Origin: Nematopogon swammerdamellus
Taxonomy: Eukaryota; Arthropoda; Insecta; Lepidoptera; Adelidae
Reading direction: 5' to 3'
DNA: 64,000 bases
NCBI GenBank assembly: GCA_946902875.1
Contig: OX336345.1
Span: 8,835,395 to 8,899,394, forward strand
Positions 44,976 through 56,489 of this stretch are shown one piece after another. The notes beneath the pieces were generated by a model that saw only the letters and a list, made by a program, of their open reading frames with translations, searched no databases and had not been told where the DNA came from. Position 1 is the first letter of the stretch, and the number at the start of each line of letters is the position of its first letter. Made by a program: the position numbers and the translations under genes.

Positions 44976-47900
44976 ATGTTTAAATTGGGCTTTTCTGTTA
45001 GAATGTGCGTAATTGTGGTTACATTGTAAGTGCGCGTATCGCTGGTTTGTTAGATGTCGCCGGTCCCGCGTTCTCCGCACAATCATGTCGTTGCACCGAG
45101 CTGCCTGTGCCGCGCTTCCAGCCACCTGCGCCGTTGCGTGAGTGCTTCCAGAGTTCCGACGTTTCCGCTTGTATAGCGTAATAGCTTGTTTATTGTGCAA
45201 CTTCCAAACGCCCACTCTCAAACTATGAGTGAGTCATATGGGTTCCCCATTGACTTAGGGTTCCCGGATGCAAAGAAGTCAGCAAATAATGGTTAACTTT
45301 TGGAGTATTCCTCAGAACGAATAAATAACATATTCGTTGCTTTTATGGTAGGTATTATTTATTTTTACGTTTTCTTGTTGAAGCTGGCGCAATTGAGAGG
45401 CAAATATTAGTTTTTTACCCTAGAAGGAATGTCATACCACACATTACAAACAATATAAACAAATCAATACGACCCTCGCCTTTCCGTAAGGATAAAAAAA
45501 GATAAATCTCTGGATAGACTACCACAAACTCATTATTGTTGAAGCGCAGGTATTTACAATGTCTAGAATATTTTTATGTTTTATTTCAGAATATATTTTC
45601 AAAGCCCTGCCTATGTGGAGCCTAAGCCTTCCAACGCCGTGTCTGCTATCACCGGCCTGGCAAGTGCAATATTAGGTGAGGCTTATTGTATATATTTTCA
45701 TCTAAACAAAAAAATTACAGGAACGTAGATTGCATTGTCCAAGACAAAAAAAAAGAAAATTGTAAAAATCGGATAAAGTTTAGGGGGCTAGAAAACATAA
45801 ATGCCGAAAGACGATTTTGTATGGAGAAAGTTAACTTCCGTCTCGTCTTAAAGGGACTGAGGTGTTGTTTATAAGGTTGACTACATGAGGGTGATTTTTA
45901 GTCCGCCGCTCCCTTAGAGAGCCAGAATATTTTCAAAGCACCCTTTGTCGCATCGTGATATTTTAATATGGAAACATTTCAGCGGCGGGCGTGGTGTACA
46001 CTCGCTACCGGCAAGTGTGCAGGGTGGGCTCACTGACGGCACGCGCACCGATCCTCCTCCTGGTGAACCGGGCGGCCATCGTGTCTGCCAACATCATGAT
46101 TCTGTGCTTCCTTCTATTTGCTACTTTCTTTCTCTTTGAGGTAAGCTTAATTCGGTTTTGAAGTTATACTTCTTTAGATCAGTCAGTCAGTCTGTATGCG
46201 TCCACTGCTGGACATACTGCACTGGCAGTTTGCCAGCGCAAGTTTTTATACTTTTGGCCATAGAGACAATCTATGCTTTTCAAAATTAAAATATTTTAAT
46301 TTTTTTCGAATGTAATCCTATTTTGTTCTTGTTATTGTTTTGCTTTGTAATGTGCAGTTCGGCCCTAGAGTTCTAAATCTCAACATGTAAACTCAATTTC
46401 TAACTTGGAATAAATGATTTCACTGCATCGTCTATCCGAGTTTCTTTCAAGATAGAGAACAAGAATATTAAACATTCACTGGTGAAAGTAATCACCTGTG
46501 CAATACACCTCTCAATTTTCCTCCAGTCCTCCCGGCCTTCAGTGGTATTGTAACCATTGCTTTCCGCCGACGTACTTGATGTCGTCGTCCCACATGGCGG
46601 GCGGTCTTCCCTCACTCCGTTTTCCTATCCAAAGCCGCCAGTCTAGGACACGGTTACTCCAATGGTCCTCGTCTCTTCGGGTAACGTGCTCCACTGCCAC
46701 TTGAGCTTAGCCACCCGGTTGTCCTTTAGGCGTGTTAAGGCCGTGACAAACGCCAACGACCTTGAGCATTCGGGAATTCTACATAATGTACCATGCGACT
46801 GCTAATTTCGCTTCGCACGTTCAAGTCACATTTAGCGTAGTTTGTCGCTATCAGCCTAAAGAGTTGATGGTTCGGGGTTCGAATCCCACTTTCGTATGTT
46901 TTTTTTTTTTTGCTTTTTTATTATTTTAATTATTAAAATGATTGTGGCTTATGTAACTGATGCGTGATTCTAATTTTTTATTTTTTATTATTTTACCTAA
47001 ATAACATTTTATTGTAATTTCTTCCAAATTATTTTAGTTCATGTACTTACCACTTTTTATAAACCTCTAAATAGACTATCGATGAAAACTAAAATAAAAA
47101 TAGGTAGGTAGGTAATAGGTAGATAGGCATTTAGGTATGTATGGCAAATATCATAGCAACATAGGTACCGGCATTCGGGAATTCTACATAATGTACCATG
47201 CGACTGCTAATTTCGCTTCGCACGTTCAAGTCACATTTAGCGTAGTTTGTCGCTATCAGCCTAAAAAGTTGATGGTTCGGGGTTCGAATCCCACTTTCGT
47301 ATGTTTTTTTTTTTTTGCTTTTTTATTATTTTAATTATTAAAATGATTGTGGCTTATGTAACTGATGCGTGATTCTAATTTTTTATTTTTTATTATTTTA
47401 CCTAAATAACATTTTATTGTAATTTCTTCCAAATTATTTTAGTTCATGTACTTACCACTTTTTATAAACCTCTAAATAGACTATCGATGAAAACTAAAAT
47501 AAAAATAGGTAGGTAGGTAATAGGTAGATAGGCATTTAGGTATGTATGGCAAATATCATAGCAACATAGGTACCGGCCGGCGCGCGCGGCGCGCGCGGCG
47601 GCAGCATGGCACGGTGCGGTGGGGTGCGGTGCGGTGCGGTAACTCAGTAGCAGCGTGCGGTGCGGAGGCGGCACGGCGGCGGCGGCGGCGGAGGCGGCGG
47701 CGGCGGCGGCGCGGTGGAGGCGCGGGAGGCGCAGACAGCGTTATACCACAGTACCTATTAGTTATTCTGTGGTTATACCAACGAAAGCCATGCGTATAAC
47801 GCCCCGTCAAGTTACGTACCGGAGCGTATACTGATAGATACCACAGAAGAGAGATATTACTGATACGGTCGTACTGTATACTGGTACGGAAAATGACACG

Positions 47901-50900
47901 GTGGCAACATCACCTACAATACAACATCCGAGATGTCAGCTCGTAACAACTGGTGAAGTAGGTGCTATGTCAGTGCTTTTCTTCGGTCGTACCGGCTTCA
48001 CTGAACTGGACGGAAAAAAAGAAGGGAGTCATATCCCGAAATAATTTGTATTTTCCGTCCAGTTTAGTGTAGCCGGCACGACCAAAGGGAAGCACTGACA
48101 TGGCACCTAAGTTCACCCGGTGTTATGGGCTGACATCACGGATGTTATAGGTGATATAGCAAACTGTGTCAGTTTACATAAAAAAATCCCTCAGTCGCCT
48201 TTTACGACATGCACGGGGAGAGATGCAGTGGGGCTATTATTTTAAATTACCATCCCACACGGTACAAATATACCTAACCTACCTATCTTTTTTCCATTCA
48301 ATCCAAACACAGAAGACAGAAATGACGACCGACACGCGGGCGCAGCAGGGCAGGAGCGAGCAAGCGAGCCCGGAACTAAAATTGTATCTAGTATTGAAGT
48401 GCCTGCTAAATTGACGAAGGCAAAAATTTTACCCTTCCGACTGAAGAATTACGTCAATAATTTCATGTAGACGTTTTTTGTTTTTTATTTTTATCTCCTT
48501 TCGTGGATAAAATAATAAAACAAATTGAATAGAGTTTTCTCAGAGCTTTGTGACCTTTGAATCGGTGGTATTGTAAAATTGTAATAATACACACATACTC
48601 AGATTTTCAAAAATTCATGCTTTTTTTATATATTTTTAATTTTATGTTTATTACTTACTTTTACTCATTATTAAAAAAACCAGCAATGCACTTTGTTGGT
48701 AAGGAACCAAAATATAGGTTGGTATTTTTTTAATTTTCTGAATGTGTGTCAATTGGTCAGTTTTGGACCTTCTTTGTCGCACTTTTTGCATGTTTTGCGT
48801 ATTTGGCGTTTGTCACCGCCTTAATGAAAATGGGGAGTCAACTGAGAAAAACGTCATGGTGGCCGCATACACATTATTTATGTTTAGGTATTGTGTGGTG
48901 CTGCCCAATACATAAGCATAGAAAGGGGGGAGAGAGAGGGGGAGAGGAGGGGGAGGAGGGGGGGGGGGGGGGAGAGGTTAGACAAGTATATCTTCTAACG
49001 CACGTACATAAGGACACACGGCCATATTTAATATCTTTTACTTCACTACGGTGAAGGCAAATGAATGGTTCTGATATGCGGAGTGGAGATATTTAACCCT
49101 AGATCACTAACCAGTCGTAAAAATTACGACGCGTACTGTGTGCATTTAATGTTTCGGTAAGATCCCGACCCCCGTCACCCCACCCTTTCCAAATACCTTC
49201 CTAATTAGCATCATTAATGACTCAGAAGCACTCATTGTGGATCAGCGGCGACTCCTGGTCCTGAATATTGGGTTGGCTCTGGCTAAGGATTTTTTTTTTC
49301 ATAATTTCATAACTTAGGTACCTACGCGTTAATTTATTTCTACCACAATGAGTTCAAAAACTGAAAGACGATTACGATATAGATAGTTTATAATATTTAG
49401 TTTAAATGATTTATTTTGCTCACTTACAATTTATTTGTCTGTAGATAGGTACCTACTGGTTGTGTCAAAGCTGTCGAGTTGCAGCCGACAATAGCGACGT
49501 CTCCTCTGGCACGACGACGACGAGACAGGCATACAAGCTTGAATTGTTACATTTTATTTGTACATGAAGTCCACTCTTCGTTCCACAGACAAGAAATTTT
49601 CGATGACTCGATCGTGAAAATCTTCTTTCTTCCTCAATTTTGTTAGCAACTCCTTTTCCACAGATATGTAAGAGTGCCAAATTACTGAGTCTCTCTTGTC
49701 CTTGAGTGCTCCGTAGATAGCTCGGTAGGAGTTTGCCATTATAATTACCAATAAATCACTTTAAATTGAACAACACTGCACAGGATTCAACCATACAAAG
49801 TCCATACCTACATAACGGAATATATGCAGCTATCAACTCGCGAGCCAATGCGCACACACACGCGCACACAACACACCTAGCCTAGCTCGCTAGTCGCATC
49901 GCATCGCACGTCGCACAGCACAAGAATACTAGTCGTGTGGACGCAGCGCGCACACACCCGCACACGCAACACACACACCTAGCTCGCTCGCTAGCTCGCT
50001 CTACTCGCTACCGCGTCACTAAATGCACTCCCCGCTGCGCCAACTCGAAAGGCTGATCAGCGGGTCCGCGCGGGACGGGGGGGGACATCGGTCGCTTCCG
50101 CCTTGTATGGAATACGATGGCGCTACAAAATGTAGTCAACCGGCCAATGAATGCCTTGATGTGTCGTCATTCGTCGTCGCCCGCGTTTGACGCGCGCGAA
50201 ATTTCAAATTATGTAACGGGTACGGGATTGACGTTTTATCTTATTAATCGTGGATTATATGACATAAATAATATAACTCCGAAATTTTTTCACATTTATT
50301 TTAGCCTGATACTTCTGTATTAATGGTGTCATTCATTTTATTTGGTTTGGCGGCGCCAACCTCGCCAACTGAGAGGAGTCGCCGCTGTTGTGGATGCACG
50401 TTTATTAGATTGGGAAATATCGTATTATCATCGTAAAATTTACGAATGGTTAGTAACTACGTAACTTTTTTTTTCATAGAAAAATACTATGGTGTCATAG
50501 AAACCGAAGTCAAATAAGGATATTTTTTCTTCTAGAAGAAAGCATCTAGTCGAGACTTTTGACTTGACGAAACTTGCAAAAAAACGTCGCATGACCACGA
50601 CATTCTGCAAGGGCTGAAAAAAGGCGATTTGCAGGGAGTATATATATATTTTTTTTATTGAAACTGACATGGTTGGCTACATCACCTACAACATCCGTGA
50701 TGTCAGCCCATAACACCGGGTGAACTTGGTGCCACGTCAGTGCTTCCCTTCGGTCGTGGCGGCTACACTGAACTGGACGGAAAACACAAACTATTTACAT
50801 AGCCGTTTCGACCGACCTTTCATTCAGTGCGGTGGTATCAACCCGGGCGGGTTAAACCCTACCACCTAGTAATATAAGAAGGGAGTCATATCCCTTAGTC

Positions 50901-53900
50901 GCCTTTTACGACATACACGGGGAGAGATGCAGTGGGGCTATTCTTTTAAAGTACCGGCCCCACACGTTACATATTGTACGGTATTGTTTCTATATGTGCA
51001 ATCAAAGTTGCGTGTTGGTTATTTCTTAAACAGATTATGTTGTTTGATTAAGTGAAAACCAAGGCTAATTAAGGTAATTTTGTGTTTTAATATAAATAAA
51101 TTTGATTAAATAAATATTGATGCTTTAATAAGTCGTAAAATTTACGAATGGTTAGTGATAACGTTACTGGAAATTAAGCTTAGTGATCTAGGGTTAAAAA
51201 AATAATTTCAGTTATACATTTTTTTTATTAAAAAAGCAAATTCACTTCAGAAATTTTTTATTCTTTCGAATTTATAGACAACATAATAAACTAATGACTA
51301 TAAACACCAAAAATAATTTTTATTTGGAGCGGCGGTGCGCCGAAATCGTGCGCGAATATGGCGTCAGTCACCAAGTCTTGAAAAACAACTGAGGAGACGG
51401 TTAATTTTTTCCTCTAGGCTGGCGCCAAAGGGAGTCGGATCAAGTAGGGCATATCTTTATTTTATTTAGAAGTAGGTATAATGAGCCTTATCATAGAGCG
51501 TGTATTTTAATGCAGAAATTCGGCCGCGCTGCACTCTTCGGCACCGGGACAATTTCGTCCCGTCGAAACCTGAGTGGTTAATGCGATAGATGGATTACAT
51601 GTTTAAAACCTAAATTGGTGCCAATGCATTGTTCAGATTTTTAAGCATATTTTATGCACTTATTCTGTTAGTCTTAAAAAATATTTCTGTGTTTTCAGGT
51701 TAATAATATTTGTTCAACTGTGGGCGATATTTTTGTGTACGGACTGGGCACTCTTTATATTTGGATGCAGGTAAATCATAATTTTTCAATCTACTAAATA
51801 AATAAAGATATTATAAATTTTTTCAGGCCCATGTTCCATAATTATAGAATGGTTACAATTTGTATTTATAATTTATTTTTTATTTTTAAAATAAAGTATG
51901 AAAGTGCAACAATAAAAAAAAAAAATAAAAATTATACCGATTAGTGTTGCCAGCTCAAAATAGACCTCCCATTTTCATTTTTGTTGCCCTCGGAGAACTA
52001 GAGATTTCTTGCACATTACATTCAAAATGTTTTGTGTTTTATTGGATACAAGCTGTGCCCGCGGCTCCGCCCGCTCTCATATTTCACTTCACTGCTAACC
52101 TCATAAGCCATTTAGCGTGATAGTAAGTAGCCTATAGTTGATGGGAAGAATCAAGCTATCCGTAGAATTTTGTTTTATTAAAATCGGTTCAGTGGTTCTC
52201 GAGTTATAAGCGGACAGACAGACAGACAGACAGAAAGCAGACGTTTGATTTTATTATAGGTAAGGAAGACAATAATTTGAAATGCTTTCAGTGCATCGTC
52301 ACGAGTTACCTGTCGCCGTTATACTACAGCAAGAACCTTACGCTGCTGCGCCTAGGCCTCGCCGGTTTGAGCTTCATTGTACTCATTGTGATGCTCGTCT
52401 CCGGCATAGTGGCCAATATACTCCACAAGGGTAAACATTTTGGAATACAAGATTTCATGGTTTGGGTTCTATGTATAATATAGGTTCCTTCCCTTTCCTA
52501 TAATTGGTACCATATCACTGCACTGAAGGAAGGATAGTAGAAACGACTATGAAAAAGCGAGAGACGGTCTAGCGGTCAAGTGAGAGTCGAACTCACATGG
52601 ATAAGGTTCCGCACCATTCCGTTTTCCATGAGAACTTTAAGACTTGGGATTTTCGATTAGGTTTTCCTGTAAGCTATAAGAAAGGCCATATATTACCAAT
52701 TTTTTCAACATTTTAGACTTGATAAGCTGAGGAAATGCTTGATTCTCGTATATTTTCTTGCGACGCGCGTGGCTCACAGTTGTGGGCGATAAATGGTCGC
52801 ACGTTTTTGTCTGGTGTCATTTCAGTAATTTTTTTCCTATAGGAAAGACAGCAATAGATCGATAGCTGATGAAATTATCTTTCCACAGAGTGGAAATATG
52901 TCTATGGAACTATATGACAACAAACACAAAAATGCTATAAAAAAAGGTCTGATACTTGGACTCATGGTTCCTAGTTTTTTTAAAAAAAAATTGTGGATAA
53001 AATACAATGGCCTCTTACATACGTTGTTCGGCTTATTAGTGGCAGTGTTCGTCACCTAAAATTTGGTATATCATAATGTATTAAGACAAATTGCAAATTT
53101 AAGGTTATAAAAAATTCAGAAAAAAATTCGGATGTGTTTTGTTTTTCCTGGAATCCATCTGTGTTTCTAAATAAGTGAATCTTCACTTTTGTTACATCGT
53201 TTTGTGGCTTATTTCATATCTTTTACGTGGCAAAAGAGTTTATTGATCAGAGTTAATTAGTTGCGTAACAGGTGCGCCTAAAATGGCATGGAACTTCTCA
53301 AAGGGTTAATATCTTTAACACTATGCATTTTAAAATTATAAAAAAATATATTTGTATTTCTTATAACAAGCCCGCTGTATTTCCTATAAGAGTCACATGA
53401 TACACTTTTTTAAATTGTCTAATTTGTCCCCTAAAATTGATGCCCAAAATCGAAATGCGTTCATTTACGCTATAGGTCCGTGATTGGGTCAGCATCATCA
53501 AACTCTATATATGCACCAAATTTCTACTTTTTTCATCCACTAGATTGTTGTTGTAGTAGTAGTATGGGTTGACTCTAAGCCTGCAAACTAGTTCCTCTTG
53601 GTCGGGGACCTTCGTGCAAAACCCCTCGATCCCCAGCCACCCCAGCAAACCTGTGTCCTCCATGAAGGCCACAAGACGACCGGGGCGGCTGCAGACCATT
53701 TGTTGTCCATTTGGCACCACCCAGGCGGCGTGTGTCACTTGAAGATCTTCAGGTTTCTCGGACGCGAACAGTGTTACCCCTCTCGTCCAGTATAGCGCGC
53801 GGCACGTAACTTGGCCTAGTCTGTGCGAGAGGGACGACGTTATACGCATGCGATCGTTGGTATAACGCTGTCCCGCTCGCACAGAGGCCAAGTTAAGTGC

Positions 53901-55808
53901 CGGGGCGTATACATTCGGAAAAAATATCGACAGAGATAGACCCTATAAGGGTTCCGTTTTTTCCTCTTTTGAACGACGGAATCCTAAAAATAGTGAATGT
54001 TTTTCATCCAGGTCAGTGTAGTCGGCCCTATTAAAAGGAAGCACTAGCATGGCGCCTAGACAGATAAATACAGTTTAGTGTAGCCGGCACGACCGAAGGG
54101 AAGCGCTGACGTGGCACCAAGGTCACCCGGTGTTATGGGCTGATATCACGGATGTTGTAGGTGATGTAGACAACCGTGTCAGTTTCCATAAAAAAAAAAA
54201 ATTGTGATTTCCTTCCTGTTAGTATTTTTTTTAAGTTTTTCAGCTATCAAGCTATATTTGGTAAAGTTCACAAAATTATGTACCTCTACTATGTGTAGGG
54301 AAATACAATTAGGATGCTTCAACAGTACTCATAGGGAAATACAATTATTAGGGATGCTTCAATGTAAGCATGCCTTGGCAAAATATTTATCAAATACAAG
54401 AAAGACTAGACACATTACCTATTGTCCTGTAGAAAGAGAGACAGATTGTAATGTAAAATGAAATGTTAATAAAAACAAATAAGTATGGGTTGAGGTGCAA
54501 CATACATTACAAATGTTACAGGCGGTGCTCAGCACGGTGGCGACACTTGCCTGCAGGTTAACATTCTCTGTCACCATCTCGCGGCTGCTCTCTTCTGCAT
54601 CTTCCTCACTTCCTTCGATAGAGACTGCAAGCACCTCGTGGTGAGATACATAACCAACTTGTTAATTGTACTGCTGTCTGATACTTTGACATATTTACCC
54701 GACTACGGCGAAGCAAAAAGAAGGGTTATGTGTTTGACCGGTATGTATGTGTATGTATGTATGTATGTATGTTCATCTGTTCCCTCATAACTTCTAAACT
54801 ACTTATCATAATTTGACAAATGAGGTATCGTTGAAAGCGTCTTGATCGTCCGCTGGTTATAGGCTTAGACGTCACATAAAATTGACTATGGCGCCCTCTA
54901 GATGACAAAAAGTCATGATCTAAAAAAAAAAAATTAATGAAACCTACCCTGTAGGGCAAAGTGGCATACGACCACGGCTATCCTCTGAACAACACTATGA
55001 ATATTTATTAAATACATTAAAATATATTATGTGTAAGTTATTTATTTAATAGACAATAAAATATTGAATAGTTTGTACATAACAATTTCAGATGAGAATA
55101 TTTTCTTGTTTCATACTTTTTAGAGCGTGATTTTTCAGTAGTCGGGTTTAGTTTTTTTATTTTATAGGGAACTCAATTTGCAAACAAACTCTCTTGTCTA
55201 ACCAAGTTCATTTCAATGAAAGGCAACAGTTTATTTGTAACTAACAAATAATCAAGAAAAAAAGAAATACTGTAAAACTTCTTTGCATGTTTGGCGACTG
55301 GGTCCAACTCAACATTGTATAAGTTTATTATATGGTTGTTTTGCTGGCATTGGATTATTCTTTCAATGAAGGTTAAGGTCTATATGTCCGCAATCGTACT
55401 CATGCATGAATTGGACGGATTAACACACACGGATTTTTAGAAGTACATTGTCCACTGTATCCGCTGCAATCGGATTGCCCATGCGGCCCTTAGAATATTC
55501 AAGACGTCGACATGGTCGACAGTCCAATCCGTGCAGTCCGCCCGGTGCGAATGATTGAATAAACCATACAAAGAATACTAAAATCAGTTTGACCCGATCC
55601 ATCTGATGTGTGCGATCCAAACATGTGGACGCTATCTTTAATGAAGTAATATTGTTTATTTCAGACACTTCAGAATGACTTACTATTGGACGACCGTGTG
55701 TCAGTATGCAGTACTCCCTTCCCCGAATCCACAACGTACGGACCTCAACACATATTTTCATATACTTCCAACGTCTTGAGAAGGAGCTTGGTACCGCCTG
55801 TTTCTTGA
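44976..55808 (+). CDS. DRAM/Frag1-family multispanning membrane protein
   Basis: Exons with consistent phases: 45590-45675, 45983-46140, 51699-51770, 52292-52430, 54522-54640, 55665-55808. A small candidate start exon, 44976-45025 (MFKLGFSVRMCVIVV...), is in the right phase. The product is about 255 residues. Hydrophobic helices: AVSAITGLASAILAAGVVY, AAIVSANIMILCFLLFATFF, GDIFVYGLGTLYIWMQ, LGLAGLSFIVLIVMLVSGIV and LAAALFCIFLTSF. The VVYTRYRQV and VYGLGTLYIWMQ segments match the layout of DRAM2 (IYVRYKQV, TFGMGSLYMFVQ). The family consists of lysosomal/Golgi membrane proteins linked to autophagy after stress. The first helix is shorter than in relatives, so the start exon is uncertain. The stop is UGA followed by C, with a long in-frame extension (separate entry). 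The gene lies head to head with MSH2. Confidence 0.8.
46766..47575 (+). repeat. 405 bp near-perfect tandem duplication
   Basis: 46766-47170 and 47171-47575 are two head-to-tail copies that differ by essentially one base in my reading (AAAGAGTTG against AAAAAGTTG). Each contains a tRNA-like GGTTCGGGGTTCGAATCCCA at about +105. In the DRAM-like gene intron. Near-identity means a recent duplication or an assembly artefact. Confidence 0.9.
47576..47745. repeat. GC-rich low-complexity island
   Basis: CG-dinucleotide runs, GTGCGGTGCGG repeats and a (GGC)n/(GGA) tract form 170 bp of nearly pure G and C at the downstream edge of the 405 bp duplication, inside an AT-rich intron. ORFs across it are simple-repeat translations. 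Confidence 0.7.
47887..48270. mobile_element. rearranged SINE mosaic, parts in both orientations
   Basis: 47890-48035 is an inverted body fragment and 48040-48187 is a direct body fragment ending in an A-run. 48188-48270 is an inverted head (TCAGTCGCCTTTTACGACAT ... CACACGGTAC). A single insertion cannot give this order, so nested insertion or inversion is needed. Confidence 0.65.
48920..48975 (+). repeat. polypurine (GGGGGAG)n tract
   Basis: A run of G and A with a 14-base G stretch near 48959-48972, in the DRAM-like gene intron. Confidence 0.7.
49554..49739 (-). CDS. small antisense ORF in a DRAM-like intron, 61 residues
   Basis: ATG at 49739 gives MANSYRAIYGALKDKRDSVI and continues to a highly charged helix-prone tail ending DFMYK. 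The stop codon overlaps an AATAAA word. Upstream (49840-50110) lies a CG-rich stretch unlike the surrounding AT-rich intron, which could be its promoter. Composition looks like coding sequence, but I recognise no family, and it may be only the first exon of something larger or a retrocopy. Confidence 0.35.
   Translation of the reverse strand: MANSYRAIYGALKDKRDSVIWHSYISVEKELLTKLRKKEDFHDRVIENFLSVERRVDFMYK
50649..50970 (-). mobile_element. SINE copy, full head-type
   Basis: From T-run to CCGGCCCCACACGTTAC at the high-coordinate end. The sequence is very close to the copies at 22775 and 61047. In the DRAM-like gene intron. Confidence 0.8.
52060..52267 (+). repeat. second copy of the 43905 dispersed repeat
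   Basis: Same order of words from GCCCGCGGCTCCGCCCGCTC to GATTTTATTATAGGTAAGGA, with a shorter GACA run. It ends about 25 bp before the acceptor of the DRAM-like exon at 52292, so part of that intron's 3' end is repeat-derived. Confidence 0.7.
53789..53912. repeat. inverted duplication of about 55 bp arms
   Basis: GCGGCACGTAACTTGGCC ... TCTGTGCGAGAGGGACG ... GTTATAC is followed by its inverse, GTATAACGCTGTCCCGCTCG ... GGCCAAGTTAAGTGCCGGGG. A related single arm (GTATAACGCCCCGTCAAGTT) is at 47793-47835. Confidence 0.65.
54006..54200 (+). mobile_element. SINE copy with duplicated internal segment
   Basis: A diverged piece (ATCCAGGTCAGTGTAGTCGG) is followed by a second, better-conserved start of the same segment (CAGTTTAGTGTAGCCGGCAC) and then the rest of the body and an A-run. 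Looks like a fusion of two copies. Confidence 0.65.
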
Positions 55809-56489
55809 CACCGAGACAGCGGCTCTCGCGAGACGAGCAAGCTTTGTCGGTCCGACTGCGACCTAATGTCTAGTGCCAACTCCATGAAGAGTTACGGTAG
55901 CCTTGACACAGGAGTAGACAGAAGTATCAACGGAGACAGGATATTATGTCTGAACGTAGCCAATGCGGTCTATGAACACGATAGCGGAATGTCTTCCGAA
56001 GACAGCAACATCACACTTTCTCCACTCCAAACAGAGCAAGTGTATAACAGTTTTAGTGACATAAGGAATAATTGTGATACGACCGTACAAAAGTGCCTAG
56101 AGCGAGGAGTTGCCAGTAGCAGGAATCAAATTCCGAGTTGTTCCCGCGAACCCGACCAGCCTAATGATGAAACCGAAGCTGTGCTAGAGGTAGGTCAACT
56201 TAGTATTAAAGAATGCCTAACTGATTATGTTGTTGTTGATGTACCGAGCGATATCAAATCAGACGATTTTGCGGAGTCCACTGAGGCTTCTGTTGGTGCA
56301 ACAGGCACTAGTGGCGAAAATATTGATACAACGAAAGCTCTAGTTCCTCAGAATCGCAATGAGATCGTAAGGTCGGATAGTCAGAAGCTGGTGAGTCTGT
56401 CGTTGTCGATTCTACTGGCTGCCCTGTTGCAGGCGATGCGTTGCTTCGCACAGTTCCTAGAGAACATAGTGATAACTCCTCAGCGATAG
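55809..56489 (+). CDS. in-frame 226-codon extension after the DRAM-like UGA stop
   Basis: The reading frame of the last DRAM-like exon stays open from just after TGA (55806-55808) to TAG at 56487-56489. The first internal Met is at 55866. The 226 residues are polar and acidic, rich in Ser, Asp and Asn. Near the end lies a hydrophobic stretch (LVSLSLSILLAALLQAMR) that could be a membrane anchor or amphipathic helix. Codons look like coding sequence and no other stop interrupts. It could be translated by UGA readthrough, be a separate downstream cistron from Met 55866, or be genuine coding sequence interrupted by a sequencing error or polymorphic stop. I recognise no domain. Confidence 0.55.
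   Translation, partial: HRDSGSRETSKLCRSDCDLMSSANSMKSYGSLDTGVDRSINGDRILCLNVANAVYEHDSGMSSEDSNITLSPLQTEQVYNSFSDIRNNCDTTVQKCLERGVASSRNQIPSCSREPDQPNDETEAVLEVGQLSIKECLTDYVVVDVPSDIKSDDFAESTEASVGATGTSGENIDTTKALVPQNRNEIVRSDSQKLVSLSLSILLAALLQAMRCFAQFLENIVITPQR

Noticed and set aside
48746..49054. 102-codon plus-strand ORF with a hydrophobic start, considered as a first DRAM-like helix
   Set aside because: It lies downstream of two well-supported DRAM-like exons and ends in a polypurine tract, so it cannot be the N terminus.
55806..55808. Selenocysteine at the DRAM-like UGA
   Set aside because: No SECIS-like hairpin was recognised, and Lepidoptera are reported to have lost selenoprotein synthesis. Readthrough or a second cistron is simpler.
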